A DNA stretch of 64,000 nucleotides, taken from positions 1,585,001-1,649,000 of the forward strand of contig JARHVA010000002.1 of NCBI GenBank assembly GCA_037957365.1, read 5' to 3'. The position numbers were made by a program, and so were the translations under genes. The stretch's first letter is position 1. Every line of letters begins with the position of its first letter. Positions 45,030-57,569 of the stretch are shown here, piece by piece. The notes below the pieces were generated by a model. The model was not told where the DNA came from. It searched no databases and worked only from the letters and a program-made list of their open reading frames with translations. This DNA comes from Torreya grandis. Lineage: Eukaryota; Streptophyta; Pinopsida; Cupressales; Taxaceae.

Positions 45030-46790
45030 ATGTGGTTGTCCCTCCCCCTATCTATTGGCTAGACAAATATTGACCTCCTTTAGCCCCAACAATCTCATTA
45101 AGAGTATTTACCCAATACTCTAAACCAACCACCTTGGCCTCCAAGTCAACTATCTATCTTCTCTAATGAGTGAACTCCACAAATGTATTATAAGTAGGGG
45201 GAAAACATCTATGATTTTGCATGTGCTCACAAGGAGACTCATGTCCACCAAAAGTTGATCAAGGCTCAAGCCAATGCTCACTAGAAAAAGGTTGACCAAA
45301 GTGGCATTGATCATGCTCCTCTACTAACTGGTTAAATGTACAACCACATAACAAGAGGAAACACTAGATCTCTAATCATATAAGATATAATAATAAATAA
45401 GTAATAAATTGGAAATTAATGTAGAAAGTAACTCAAATTAAACCAACACACTATTTTACATGGGTCGCCCTCCTGATAGTTTGTGTTTGAGTCCTCATGG
45501 AAGCTTATATCAACCTCCTCCTCCTTTCCTGTTAGCTCCTCTCCAATAGGTGTTTGGTCCCCCTTAACACCCTATCCTTTATATCCCTCCCTCTATCTTA
45601 TGCATGTTATTATTATTGGGGATTATGTTGTGGTAGTAGCTACTATTATTGCTATTGTGGAGATTACGGTCCCTACTATTGGCCTCCCATTGACACTGGA
45701 ATTACCAATACATGTATATAATGTTGCCTTACCTAACCTCATCCTCTTAGTACCCTCTTAGTTCTACCTATAATGAGCATCCATCGTATGATGGGATGCC
45801 ACCCTAATCTCCCTATTTCATCATCTTTTATCTTTATATTCCCCTAAACACTACTTGGGGAATGAATAGGTTATCTACGTATTGTAGCCTAAATTATTGG
45901 GGCACCCTATTTATAGGGTGCACCTCTATTTGTAGTTGCATATATCTCACATACCTAACACTTTTTCAAGTTGTGAGTGTGGCCACATCATCTTCCCATT
46001 GCCCTATCATTCCCTAATATAATAGAACCACCATATCTATTATTGTCAGTGTGCCCACCACTCCAGGAAAGTCTATGAATGATGTCATACACATACAACC
46101 AGAGGCCTTGATAGCTCTTGCACATTTGATTGCTACCCCTTTATAATAGGGGGTCATACACTTATGTACCCAACTCATGATAAGTATGGGGTGGATGATA
46201 TATAGGTGCCCCAACATCATGATCATATATAACTCTCTATAGGACCTAGCTATAACCTCTTGGGCCCACACGAACGATCAACCCCTCTCCTCAATGCCCC
46301 CAAAAATGGGTGCCCAGTTATACAGTAGGCAATCTATCCCCTTGTATCCCACTAGTTGAGAGGCAATGATCCCTATGATTACCTTGTTGATGGTTAAGAT
46401 CATTACACACTCTACCCTTGCTAGTATGAACCTATACTTCATAGCCATATTGAGTGCATTAACATCTCCAAAGTAGTCTTCTCCAACTAGTATCCTTGCC
46501 TTTGTTTGTCACCTCTCTCAAGGTTATGACCCTACCGTTAGCTGATAAGCCTATATACATATGTGAGAGTGATAGTCAAATCTCTAGGGGCTTGTGGCAT
46601 TTGAAAGGTGTTCTATTATGCATCCTAGTAAGTGAATAGGTCACAAAACAACCTATTTAATAGGCAATAATCCCCACCTACACAATCTTAAATATCCATG
46701 CTCTATTCATCGTGGCCAACTTGTTAGTCATCAAATACCCCAGAATCCTAGGAAACCACCCATGTTCCCTTGCTCTTATCCATCAGATCT
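45030..46790 (-). pseudogene. Antisense ORF of the Tat-like element (plant mobile domain-like)
   Basis: Read on the minus strand, a protein can be followed in two or three frames. Its N-terminal part has FVTYSLTRMHNRTPFKCHKP and YIGLSANGRVITLREV (about 46560-46500), which resembles the plant mobile domain (a GEMTITLEDV...GLPIDG-type pattern). GEDYFGDVNALN, MKYRFILARVE, YKGIDCLLYNWAPIFGGI and the clean frame 46271-46014 follow. Next is a Gln-rich tract (about 45680-45600), an Arg-rich segment, a candidate intron and a predicted coiled-coil end (IVDLEAKVVGLEYWVNTLNEI, last residue group near 45080). Plant Tat elements are known to carry such antisense ORFs between integrase and the 3' LTR. The family call is moderately sure. 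Confidence 0.55.
45328..45459 (-). other. Candidate GT-AG intron in the antisense ORF
   Basis: On the minus strand, coding-like sequence ending RRATH stops at GTAAAATAG (from 45459). It resumes after TTTAACCAG (to 45328) with VEEHDQCHFGQPF. The 132 bases between are AT-rich with no coding character, and joining at these sites keeps the frame open. No transcript evidence exists. Confidence 0.4.
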
Positions 46791-47847
46791 AATCTCCTTT
46801 CAAAACAAAAATTAAAATAGTCATGATCACACTTCAAGCCTTAAAATTTCATCTGATATTTTATTTCTATATTCATGGTAAAACCACAATAGTGGTTATG
46901 GAACTGTTGGTATTTTCGATTGGAGGTTATGTTTTCACTGTGATAGTTTATGCAACCATCATAAGTAGAAATGTAACTACAAGTTTTTAAAGAATGGTGG
47001 TTTTGTCCATCAGTTATGACTACCCCCAAAATCCCTATAAATAGTTTAAATTTTGACCAAAACACACACACACACAAAATCTAATCTACCCTTCCCACCA
47101 AGCCCAAAAATGCCTTCTAGTCTAACTTTCAATGAATCTAAGTTCATTTTTAAGTAAATTTCTAGAATTAGGGTAAAAACACAAAAGTGAGTGGAACTTA
47201 ACCATCCTTGACCTACTCCTCCTAAAATTGGAATATTCACCATCATTTCCTTGCACTCATTGATTTGACTACTTTTTGGTGCAAATCCATCACAACAAAT
47301 CCAAAGCTAAAATTTCTCAAAAACTCAATTACACAAATGATCTCTTTTTTTAGAAAAAAATCAAATAAATAGTTAATTTTACTTGGTGTTATGTTTTGAA
47401 AACCATTCATTTTTGGTAAATTTCCTTCAAAACTTGTATTTCCTTTTATCTTGAAACATATTTCACACCTAATTATCTTGAAATATGTCAAACATTAAAA
47501 AATTTCAATGTCTTATTATCCTCGATGTTGTTACAAGGCATGCTTTTTTTGTTTTTTGTTTTGTAGGTCAATGTCACTTCACATCGATCTCAATCACTCA
47601 ACATGATGATTCAAGTAGTATCCTTAACCTCGCATACATGGTAAGTAGACTTGTTTATTTTTTGATTAATTAGCATGTTTTTCATTTTCTCATTAAATTT
47701 AACTTGATTCTCCTCTTTTGCTTGCAAGTCACGAGGGTGTCTCAACTTAAGGTAATTTTTATATCCCTCCTTTTATTTTTAGTGTGCCACTACTCAGGAA
47801 AACACCCTCACCAGTTCATGGCATGATGTCTCCTTGAGGGGGCAATA
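46791..47847 (+). other. Internal 3' region of the Tat-like element
   Basis: No gene is seen. It contains a TATA-like CCTATAAATAG near 47033 followed by an AC microsatellite (47062-47076). A promoter for something in the element, or the antisense ORF's 5' region on the other strand, is possible. The purine tract at 47836-47845 ends it. Confidence 0.4.
47062..47076. repeat. AC microsatellite
   Basis: ACACACACACACACA, about 7.5 units, just after the TATA-like site near 47033. Confidence 0.9.
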
Positions 47848-50440
47848 TGCGTGCACCCAGATTTTGCACAGTGCAACATTTTGTGATAAATACAACGATG
47901 AGGGAAGGAAATACACCAAATATGCTAAGACTTATTTTTCTCTCTCATTTTGATTAATTTTACCCCTTTCTTGGTAGTTATGCTTATCAAAAAATTTCTT
48001 TCTAGGTGTTTGGCCTCTATGTTTAATTTTTTTGACTTAGTGACAAAATCATTGTGGTGGAGATGGAATCATCATGGTGGTTCCATATTATTCCATGGCC
48101 ATTTCATTAGCCAAGGCAGTGATTTTTACAAATAACATAGTAGTTTTGACTTCGTCAGCTACATACACTAGTGGTTCCATCACAATTTGTGTTTTTAAGT
48201 TTAACATTTGTGACTTTAATTTTTTCCATGTTTTGCAAGTTTTTGATTGAATTTTTTGGTTTTTTTACTTGGTGTTAATATTAAAAATTTATGAACTCAC
48301 CCTTACTCATATTTTTTCAATACTTATCAATTTAACTTGATTAATCTCTTAATAGATCTTTAATTAACTCCCATATGCAACCTCCTCTCCTTCTTTACAA
48401 GTATCTCACTTTTTCTAGGTTTTCAAATCTTAAAATTATATTAGAGATTGAAGTTTTTGAGTTTTAAAAAGCTAAAACCTACTTCATTTTTTTTGGATAA
48501 GTTTTGCCTCAATTTACAATCTTATTCATGTCACTCTACATATGTTTGGATAAGGGAATTCATTGAACTGGCAACTAGTTCTTTGTTATTTGTGAATCAG
48601 TCCAACCATAGTCCAACTACTTTATTCTTCAAAATTGTATCCTTCTAAATTTTATTTTATTTTTATAATTTTTTTGGACATTTCCTAAGGTCAATAGTGA
48701 GCAATGGAGCTAACTACGTGAGGATCATATACTCACATTGATTATATCTTCGCTTTCGCTTGATCTCACCATTAATTAGATTGGAGGATTTGCTTTCAGA
48801 TTTGTTTTGTTTATTAGAATATATTAGATTAGTTTTATCATTCATCATATCTATTCATATTCATAAAATTTCAAAAGAAAAGAAAACAAGTCATTGTCTA
48901 CTCTTTACTTTTACATAAAAAGGGTAATTATGATTCTTTAATTGCATTTACATATCAAAGCTTCAAATAAAATTAGTTTTGCATTAAATATAGGGTAGAC
49001 TAGGTGAATATTCTAGTTAAATATAACTAAAAGAGTTATTATATTTCTATTTTTATCTTGACACATTTTCATCAAACAAGCACACACACCTACACCCACA
49101 TACACAAAAGCTAGAAAAAATAAAAGTTGCATACTATATCTTGTTTATCTCTTTTACACATTAAAGGAAATTGTGTAAATAAGCAAAGATATAGTTATAA
49201 ACCTTAAATCACTCAACCATACAATCATTTATAGTCTCATACAATCATTAAAAATCTTAAAAACTTTCAATCTAGCTTGCATGATAAACTAGATTACAAG
49301 AAATACTAGAAATTGCATAACATAGAACAAACTCTGGTTTCAGATTTTAGTTCATCGTTTGCATGTTCAAAAACATATTTTCATAGTATCTTTCACTTGC
49401 ATTAAAAAATAAAATAAAAATAATTTTTTGTTTAGCACACGTAGGTAAAACTTTACAATCAAACTAAGAAAAATATCTAGAATTTAGTGCTTAGCACTTG
49501 TATTCATAAAAATATTGAAGCAACTAGAATTAAAAGTATTTCTTATTTAATTTAATTTCAACTATTCAAGTTTATCATTACAAATACATTCTTGATATCA
49601 GGTAGCATAATTTACTTTCTTTTGTAAAATACCAAAAATAAAAACAAACAAAGCCTTGTCAAGACATGTACAAGCCTAGAACATGCTTTCAAACATTCAA
49701 AATAGTAAGTACACTTCTCCAAATCATAATAAAGACCAACTATATGCTTTAAAAATTTAAAACCACACTGCCTTTCCCTTCGATGACACTTCTAAAGTGA
49801 CCATACCTTCATAGAGTAGGCATCTTCCTTAGAGTTAGATATCCTATTTATGCCAAAAACATCCAAAGTGATATTAACCATGAGCTTATAATTTAGTTTT
49901 TTCATTATAATTCCATTCCATACCTTATCTTTATCCAACTTAATGCTCTTGACAAGAAATATCATGTATAAATTCCACCAACAGTTAGACCCCTCATATT
50001 TTATCCCATAAATTAAATGATCTCCAAGTCTAGACCTTCACTCTTATTTTTCTTCCTCCTCAGGACTCACCTCATTATATTTGCATTCATTTTGCATATG
50101 AAATTGACTAGGAATCATCAAACTGATAGAATCATCTAGCCTAATTATGCCCAATTTCACAAACCTATTATCAACCAAGAGATTTGGTATCTTGTCTTTA
50201 TTCACACTAAGGGTTCTTGGAATTATGTCTCCTCTCAATTTGATGCTCTCAATGAGAAATGTGACGTAGATTTACCATGAGCACCATTTTACCCTTGATG
50301 TCTAAAACTTTGTCCTTGCACCTCACTCTAATAAACCAAACTCATAGACCTATCATCTTATCATATTTTCACGGGCTATCTTGGCTAGATCTTTGAAAGT
50401 TAAGTGCACGAACGTTAGTGTGTCACTTTTTACATGTACA
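47848..50440 (+). repeat. 3' LTR of the Tat-like element (2,593 bp)
   Basis: It begins TGCGTGCACCC directly after the purine tract and ends TACATGTACA. It is uninterrupted and shows the empty sites of both insertions found in the 5' LTR: GGAAATACACC near 47910 and GAGCACCATTTTACCC near 50280. It is clearly more diverged from its partner than the LTRs of either nested element are from theirs. Confidence 0.88.
50044..50240 (-). other. Antisense coding-like region inside the LTR (3' LTR copy)
   Basis: The minus-strand frame 50238-50044 begins MRGDIIPRTLSVNKDKIP and parallels 34980-34797 in the 5' LTR copy. It ends in a run of Glu (EEEEK) that the other copy lacks. Related translation continues to about 49760 after a stop. 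Function is unknown. Confidence 0.35.
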
Positions 50441-52400
50441 ATAGCCTTGGTTATTTTAACATGATAACAACTAATGTAAGGTTGGCCATAATGTCCATCA
50501 TTAGCACCTAAAATGTTATTTGTAATAATTATATGAGTATTAAAGGTTTTTGGGGTTTTTTAGATTTTTGATGTGTATGTTGAGATTGATCAAGATTTGA
50601 GAGATTAGGTTGGTTTGATTGAGTTTTAGGAACTTTGAGATATTATTCCTAACACCATTTAGGTGATATCATGGTTTAAATATGAACCTAACAAGAAAGT
50701 AAAATTAAATATTTAAGGTCATGATAACCTTCATGAGATTGACCGACAATAGCGTGCCACCAACAAAATGTATCAAGATTGTACCATGATGGGAGAGACT
50801 TGGAAGGGTCGAAAGTCACAGGTTAAGAAGGTGAATTTTTTTGATTGACTTATTGGAGATTAAATGGAGTATGGAAATGGTTTGCATTATTTGGATTGTA
50901 AGCTCTTGCTTTAGATTATTTGGGTGGCTTGCTTTGAGATGTGCTAGTTTTGATTGATGTTTGAAAGGATTCCCTACTAGATTTTTACGAAAGTTCAAAT
51001 TGATGCATAAGGAATTATTGTCTTTTTTATTGATCAAAGGCCTCTTATAAAGTTTTAGGGGAGAAGACCCTTACTTTGTATAGAAGAGGGGGTTTTAGAG
51101 CGTTAACAAAGATTGTGAAGAGATTTTCATCATACATGTTATGATCCAATTTATGTATCAAGGACTTCCATCACTTAATGAAATCGTGATTGGACTTTGA
51201 GGTAATTGCTTAACATTAATAAAGTTGCTAAGGTTATTTTTGAGAAGTTTGTTATGTTGGAATTATTTAACTAGAGCATTGACCATGTCTTCTAGTCATG
51301 TAATTGAGTGGTTGGAATTTGATTATATTATTATAACATATCTCCAACTAAGGTTTTGGCTAGAAGCTTGGTAGTTTCATAGGTGTTGGTTCAAATACAT
51401 TCCTTATATAGGTTTCCAAAGGCTTTAAGATTTAGTGTAGGATCAATAGTCGTATCATATGTGATGGCTTTAGAATTATTTATAATGTCCACATAAATAA
51501 TGTAGGGAGTTAGATGCTAGTTTTGAAGATTTTGATGCATCTTGTTTTAGACTGGAGGTTGGGGATAAGATTCATGTTAGCATCTTTAAAAGGAGGAGGA
51601 ATGTTAATTTTCACTAGGTTTATTTACAATGACTTAAGGAGATTGATTAGCCATTTGTAAAATGTGGTTTAACATTTGGAAAATTTGACTATTGTTGGAA
51701 GCTTGCACAAGGGCCATTTGTTTAACAACTTATACAAGGACTTGAGAGATATCTATAGGATTTTGATTGAAGTTTCTAGAATCATTGAGAGGATGACTAC
51801 TTGGAAGGATAATTTATAACATGGGTGTTAATAGGAGGACCCTTGTTGGTTTCCCTTACCGTTGTAATAAAGGGATTAATGATATTAAGACTTCCATTAT
51901 TATTTTGGGGTATAAATGGTGTTATTGTCAAGATTTTTTGTAAGTTGCTTAGGATCTCTTAGGTCTTAAATTGATTTGAATCATATTACACTGCATTGTG
52001 CTAATTGGTTTTTTTGGGTGGATTTGTTATTGGCGTAGAAAGAGGATTGTGAATTCTAACATGGATAGGAGGAACTTGATGTGATGTTCCAATTGCTGAT
52101 TTAGTTTTGTTGATGATTTTATGGCTTTTATGTTTGGAAGTAGTATAAGGAGTATAGATGGTATTATTATCAAGATTTTGGCTCTATCTTTAGGAATTTG
52201 TAGACAGACAAAGTTATATTGGATAAATTGAGATTTAGATCAAGAGACATTAGACCATGAGGATTTGACTTCAATGGTAGATGTAGGAGTTATAAAGGAG
52301 TAACTCATATAGAATTTAAATATTTTGAGACTTGCTAAAAATACCATAATAAGAGACATCATTGAAAATGGCAGAAAAATTATTAAGCTCACCATATTAT
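50441..52400 (-). pseudogene. Gag of an older gypsy element on the minus strand
   Basis: On the minus strand the reading contains FGNLYKECI (about 51420), TTKLLAKTLVGDML (about 51375), YNQIPTTQLHDWKTWSM (partly broken, about 51300), LATLLMLSNYLKVQS (about 51190) and a downstream Arg/Trp-rich stretch. Together these match Retrotrans_gag (an AKTLxGDALxWYNQIP pattern). The N-terminal half, about 51400-52070, is rich in Asn, Pro, Gln and Ile. Stops are common at expected Trp and Gln. The Tat-like element inserted into it, and no matching continuation is recognisable left of 23259. Confidence 0.6.
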
Positions 52401-52489
52401 ATTATGATAATGAAGATGTTGGGAGGACAATTCTAAGAAGTAAACATATAGGATATGAAAAGAGATACTTGTCAAATCAAAAACTTTAA

Positions 52490-52672
52490 GAAGCGAGATG
52501 TGGAAAAGTGAAAACAATCCAACCAACCGTGTGATAGGTTTCACATTAGTTTCACCAAAATGTACAATAATGGTGACACTGATGTGAAGATAATGATAAG
52601 AATAAAAATATGGAAATACTAAGATAATCAAACCAATGGTGGGACATAATTCATGTTCGGCTCACCAAAATG
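52490..52672 (-). promoter_or_regulatory. Primer-binding site and duplicated leader of the older gypsy element
   Basis: Directly left of the LTR start, the minus strand reads TTGGTGAGCCGAACATG, close to the primer-binding site of the Tat-like element. About 116 bases further left a second related copy occurs (CACCAAAATGTACA on the plus strand), with similar sequence before it (CCAACCRNNGTGKGA). A leader segment including the site has therefore been duplicated. Confidence 0.55.
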
Positions 52673-53030
52673 TATACAGGCTAAGAAAGTCAAGGTAAAA
52701 ATTATCTCTCTCTATAAACATGATATAAATAGAAGATCAAATTATAGCCTATGTACATGCAAATATAACAACTTAAACAAGGGTCTAAATAGTTGTATAT
52801 CTATTAGGTGGTAATCCACATTCAATATCAAGGGTACATGGTACCAAATCCTATGCTTAATATATGGTATACGAGGTCTAACTAAGTCCCAAAATAATAT
52901 CAATGATGTAAATAAATGGTTGTAAAGGGGGTATTAGTGATATAATAAGTAAATTACAAGAAATGAATTAAAAAACAAGGGTATCCTAAATCTCATATGG
53001 TAAATAAACTAAACTAAACAAGTTATTATT
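52673..53030 (-). repeat. LTR of the older gypsy element, dispersed repeat copy 2
   Basis: It begins TGTATACAGG beside the primer-binding site and matches 2378-2732. A TATA-like GATATAAATAGAAGA is near 52724. The outer end is not identified. Confidence 0.55.
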
Positions 53031-54560
53031 TTTACTTAATTTGGATTTAGTAGTATAAACAAACTAAAAATAGAATATTTAAATTATATGATATATGTCT
53101 AAATTATGCATATCTAAATGTAAAAGGTTGGACTAATATTGATTTATTTCACTTTCTATTTATATAAATGAAAAAAAGAATAGGGTACTCAACTTGTTTA
53201 TGATTCTATTATGCTTATTGTGATAATGTATAATCATCATAAATGCCCTTAAATGGATATGTGGTCAATCATATCAAGAGAATGATTATCACAGCATACC
53301 TAGATAGATCTTATAATGCTTAGACACCTATGGTGGTTGATTCATCCACTTATAATAGGAAAGGTGCTCTATGTTTCTCCATTATGTTCCACCCTAGGTC
53401 ACCATGCTTGCTTGTTAAGATGGTTCATGTGTAATTTTAGAGGCTCGATCCTATGTGCAAATTTAAAATTTGTTCTCCTTAACCTTGAAAACCTGAATCC
53501 ACTTTTGACACCTATTTCAACTATAAAAAAGGGTTAGACAAGATGGGTTGGACAATTCCAACCACCTTCCATTTAGTGGTTAAGTTTTTCCTATGTTCTA
53601 ATTCTATAAAGAGGGCTCAAATTACACATTTTTCTCACACCTAATTATGTGTGCACTAAATAGTGATCTACTAGAATGTATGTATCATGTGTGGATTTCA
53701 ATAGTTAACAACCTTTGCTTTTAACCTTATGTAGACACTAAAACATGGTACTTGACACTTGGAAATGCCAATCTTGACCTACACTTATCCTACATGAGTT
53801 TTGTGTCTATAAACAACTCTCACTCACCATTCTTGAATGTTTACATGCTAGTTATGAGCTTGATCCATTCTAAGTTATTATCGGTCACATAGAGGAACAC
53901 TTCATTCTATTTTAAATCAAATAAATACACCATTAAGAAGTTTTAGATCATCAAACTTGCACTCCTATCTCCTAGATAATAACATCACACTTAGACAATA
54001 ACATCAATGTTCTTATCCTGAGGTTGATATTATAGCCCTTCACTTAACAATGGCTATTTTTAAAAATTACACCCTTCTCATAGGTCAGTTTGTTTGCCTA
54101 ACATGTTAGTGGCATGATAAATTACCCAAATGGACTCATATATATATAAATCAAACCCACACTTAGCACTAAATTTCCATTATCTATCAAGCATCTATAC
54201 ACTACTACACATTGAGAAAATCCACTCTATTCTTCCCATATTTTCAAATCAATCAATAGGATCAATTATAAGCCATGTTTAAAACACATCAAGCCAAGTC
54301 AAGAGTAAAAATTGTTAAGAAAATTCAAATTTCTAGGTAAATTCATATTATTTTACTAGAATTTGGATTTAAATTGAATTAACCCTAATAAAGATAAACT
54401 AAATATAATAAATTAGAATGTTATAAATGAACTTTCAACAAGAAGAATGAAGGCAAAATATCAAATTTGATAAAGTAAAAATGATTGAAAGAAGGCTAGT
54501 TATATAAATAAATGACAAACTTAATTGTTTTTATTTGATTGTTGACTGTGTTGATTGACA
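53031..54560. other. No gene recognised
   Basis: This is AT-rich sequence. Translation on both strands gives no known domain, and no clear repeat or hairpin stands out. Confidence 0.4.
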
Positions 54561-55539
54561 AATGATTGAAACATGGAATCAATAACTATATTTGCAAGTA
54601 CCCCAAAAGTGGGAACTAAAACTGAACAAGGATAAGATTGATAGACTAAGGATAGGATCGACTCCCACTACTTTCCTACTTGGTTAATTTTTTATTTTTG
54701 ATAAAATCAATAAATCAGGGTACGCTAACTTACAACCACTTGATTTAAGTTTGTATGTACATATTTGATCTTCGAAAATGTGTGAAAGACATGCAAATAG
54801 TTTTTGAAAGGTTTAAACCCTAATAGGGCTAGTAATGATTGAAAACCTAAAATTAGAAAATGGTGGAGTGTAAATGGGTTGAGTTGACCCCAATCACCCC
54901 CATGATGACTAAATGTTGATTACATATACAATATTATAAAGAGGGAGATCAAGCCCATTTAATTCTCCCATTTAGAGTGTTTTGTGCTATTGTGCTCCTT
55001 TAACTATGTGAAGACATCTAGAAATGGCTTGAATACTTGATCATGCTTTACTTTGGGTTGTATATAATAGGGTTTTGACTTGGAAAAGGAATACTTATAG
55101 TGATCAAAATCTGAATACGAAAGAATACAATTTTTTTTCTCAATGTGCAATAGTGTAAGTGCACTTCTGTATTGAAATTTCCATGTTGGCAAAATAAGTG
55201 ACTTGAGTGTGTCTTTATATAAATTCAAAAGCATAAATGACACACTATGAAGCCTAAAACATGGAAGACAATATAAGTGAGGGCTTAATTTTAAAAATTG
55301 ATCGTTATAGGGTTAAATACAAGAATGTCCCATAGGGGCAAGAATGCCTCCCACTACTGTCCCTATTGGACATTTTTGTCCCTTAGGGAAAAGTTTGGAA
55401 TTTTGGATTTGGGTTTGTATATATAGATGTTTCAAGGTATCTGTAGCAATAAAAACACTTCTATAGATGATATATAGCAATTTTTAAAATAAAGAAGTCT
55501 TCATAGGTGTGTAAGATAGGGTGAAGTGGAAAAATAGGT
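54561..55539. other. No gene; possibly the body of a minus-oriented LTR
   Basis: The region lies left of the LTR start at 55632 and may belong to that LTR. A word GAATACTTGATCATGCTTWA occurs near 55028 and again at 59522, but longer homology is not obvious by eye. Confidence 0.3.
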
Positions 55540-55632
55540 CCAAATTAAGTGTATGAGTTAATTAATGTGAAAGAGGGCTAAAACTAACATGATCAAGTAT
55601 TCATGACCAGAATTAGGTGTCTAAATCCCTCC
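55540..55632 (-). repeat. Minus-oriented LTR start related to 59501
   Basis: The reverse complement matches 59501-59590, sharing GGTCATGAATACTTGATCATG and CATTAATT. Immediately to the right lies CCCTCCCCTTCC, the complement of a purine tract (GGAAGGGGAGGG). The fragment therefore looks like the start of a 3' LTR of a minus-strand element. Confidence 0.6.
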
Positions 55633-55774
55633 CCTTCCATTATAACAAGATTAAAGAAAAGATATATCTCAATGTGTAAGACACACTTTATCTTTGAGCT
55701 AGTGCCCCAATTGTGCAAGGCACCATAATCTTTGGCAAACCTTACAAAACACATGAAGTAGTTGCTTTATTCTT

Positions 55775-55945
55775 TTGAAAATTGAAAATTTGAAAAAGCT
55801 TGAATTTGAAATTTAAATATGCTTGAATTTGAAAATTTTGCTCAAATTTAAAATTTGAAATTTGAAAAAGCTTGAATTTGAAATTTTGCTTGAACTTAAA
55901 ATTTGAATATTCTTAGATTTGAAATCTGATAATGTTTAAACTTGA
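55775..55945. repeat. Imperfect minisatellite of TTGAATTTGAAATTT words
   Basis: Variants of GCTTGAATTTGAAATTT are repeated about eight times with changing spacers. It is non-coding and low in complexity. Confidence 0.75.
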
Positions 55946-57569
55946 AAGAGAGAAATGGAGGAATACACATGTATGTGTGAAACCAACATTGCTTTTATGA
56001 CTTTGCTTGGAGATTATGTTTCCTTGAATCATCAAAAAATTGGTGTTTCTCATGAAGCACTTGGAGAAGATTGCTACCTTAGATAAATCAATGGATAATT
56101 TAAGGGTGATCAAGCCCCACATTGAATTTACACTTTAGTGCCACCATAATTTGAGTTAATGGTTGAATTTAGAACCATTTTTCAACCCTTGAGATTGTTT
56201 TTTATTATCAAAATTGAATTTTGCTCTTGAAAAGGCTCATCTCATGTATGAAAAGCCCACTGAAATGGCCCCATTTTGAGGTGAGGGAATTGATCATGAA
56301 AGTCACTCATCTTATAAGAAATTTAACAAACATTAAATATAAAATACAATAATTTATACATATTAAATTCAAATAAAGCATTATAAAATAGAGATAATTG
56401 ATATAAAACTCACATATTCAACTAACACACCTTTAACACCTTTTTGGCTTGTACGATGAGAAAAAGGTCCATTTTAACCCTATTTTCAATGGCTTTTAGA
56501 TACCAACATTTGTTTTCTTTATCTGTAATCCTTTTTTCATTTTTATCATATTTTATGATAATATTTTCCCACCCCTCTTTGGTATAATGGATATTTTTCC
56601 ATTGGGATTTTGGTTTAGTTTTATTTGTTTGTAATCTTAATTCTTTTCCCATCTTGATGCATCCCCCATGTAAATATGGGTCCTCCTCTCAATGAAATTT
56701 AACCCATATTCATTTACCAAAATATTAAATGCATTTTTTTTGTTCTTGATAGAGAATTGGGGCAAATCAAGATGGGAAAGGGCTTTGGTGTTGGTTAGGT
56801 GTTTGATCACCTATCGAAGGTGCTCTAAAAATATACACTATTTGGATCTTTCCATATTTCCCCTCTCTCATTTAACCAAATGGGTATTTTAGTTGTACAA
56901 TATGAAAATAAATGGTACTTAGGGGGCATGCCAATGGGTCTCTTAGAGGGATTTAAGGTAACACTAGGGGTGTGAAGAGATAGGTGTATACACTTATATT
57001 TTTTACTTATTGGCCATTTATCTTATAGGACTTATCTGTACAGCAATATACCCAAGTTTATGTCCTTAGGAGTGCACCAAGATCAAGGTGGGCCGAACTA
57101 TGGTACTTTGTGAGAGATTCTCCCATGATCATATGTTATATTTTCCTATATTCTTTATCATGTCATTTACTTGATATAACCTCTATTTATTCTCTTTTCC
57201 CTCTTTTCCTCCTCTTCTTCATGTTTGCGTGCCTTTTTACTATAATTGCTATGCCTTTAACCTATGACATGTCTAGATATGTGTGGTAGACTTGTGGCTT
57301 ACATACCTTTTATATTATCTGGTCACATATCTCTATGCTATTAATAAGGTCAGCCTATGGATAAGTAGAGTATATATAGGAGGTAATGTTTAGTATTTGA
57401 GGATCATATTACAAATTTTGCTCTTATTGCATTATTATGGAGGTTGCCTCTTTAAAGTGGCTCAACTATATTTATCAAGCATTCTGCTCTTTTATCAATT
57501 ACTATTATGGATTTACATATTCTACTCTTATTTATGTCATATAATATTTTATTATGTGAACATCTAAGT
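55946..57569. other. No gene recognised
   Basis: Frames on either strand are short and AT-driven. If a minus-strand element's internal region starts right of 55645, its coding content is no longer recognisable. Confidence 0.35.

Larger units (their letters stand above)
23259..50440 (+). mobile_element. Tat-like Ty3/gypsy element with 2.6-kb LTRs, split by two nested insertions
   Basis: A long LTR beginning TGTATGCACCC at 23259 and ending TACATGTACA at 39360 matches 47848-50440 (TGCGTGCACCC to TACATGTACA). The 5' LTR is interrupted by an LTR element at 23325-32571 and a copia element at 35035-39203. With these removed it is about 2,676 bases, against 2,593 for the 3' LTR. The internal region (39361-47847) has a primer-binding site, gag, protease, an integrase tail, an antisense ORF and a purine tract (GAGGGGGCAA, 47836-47845) just before the 3' LTR. 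Flanking pentamers GTAGT and ATAGC fit a decayed duplication of GTAGC. The RT to integrase core is deleted. Confidence 0.85.

Noticed and set aside
45483..45761. Plus-strand open frame of 92 codons
   Set aside because: It lies opposite the better supported antisense ORF and has hydrophobic, low-information content.
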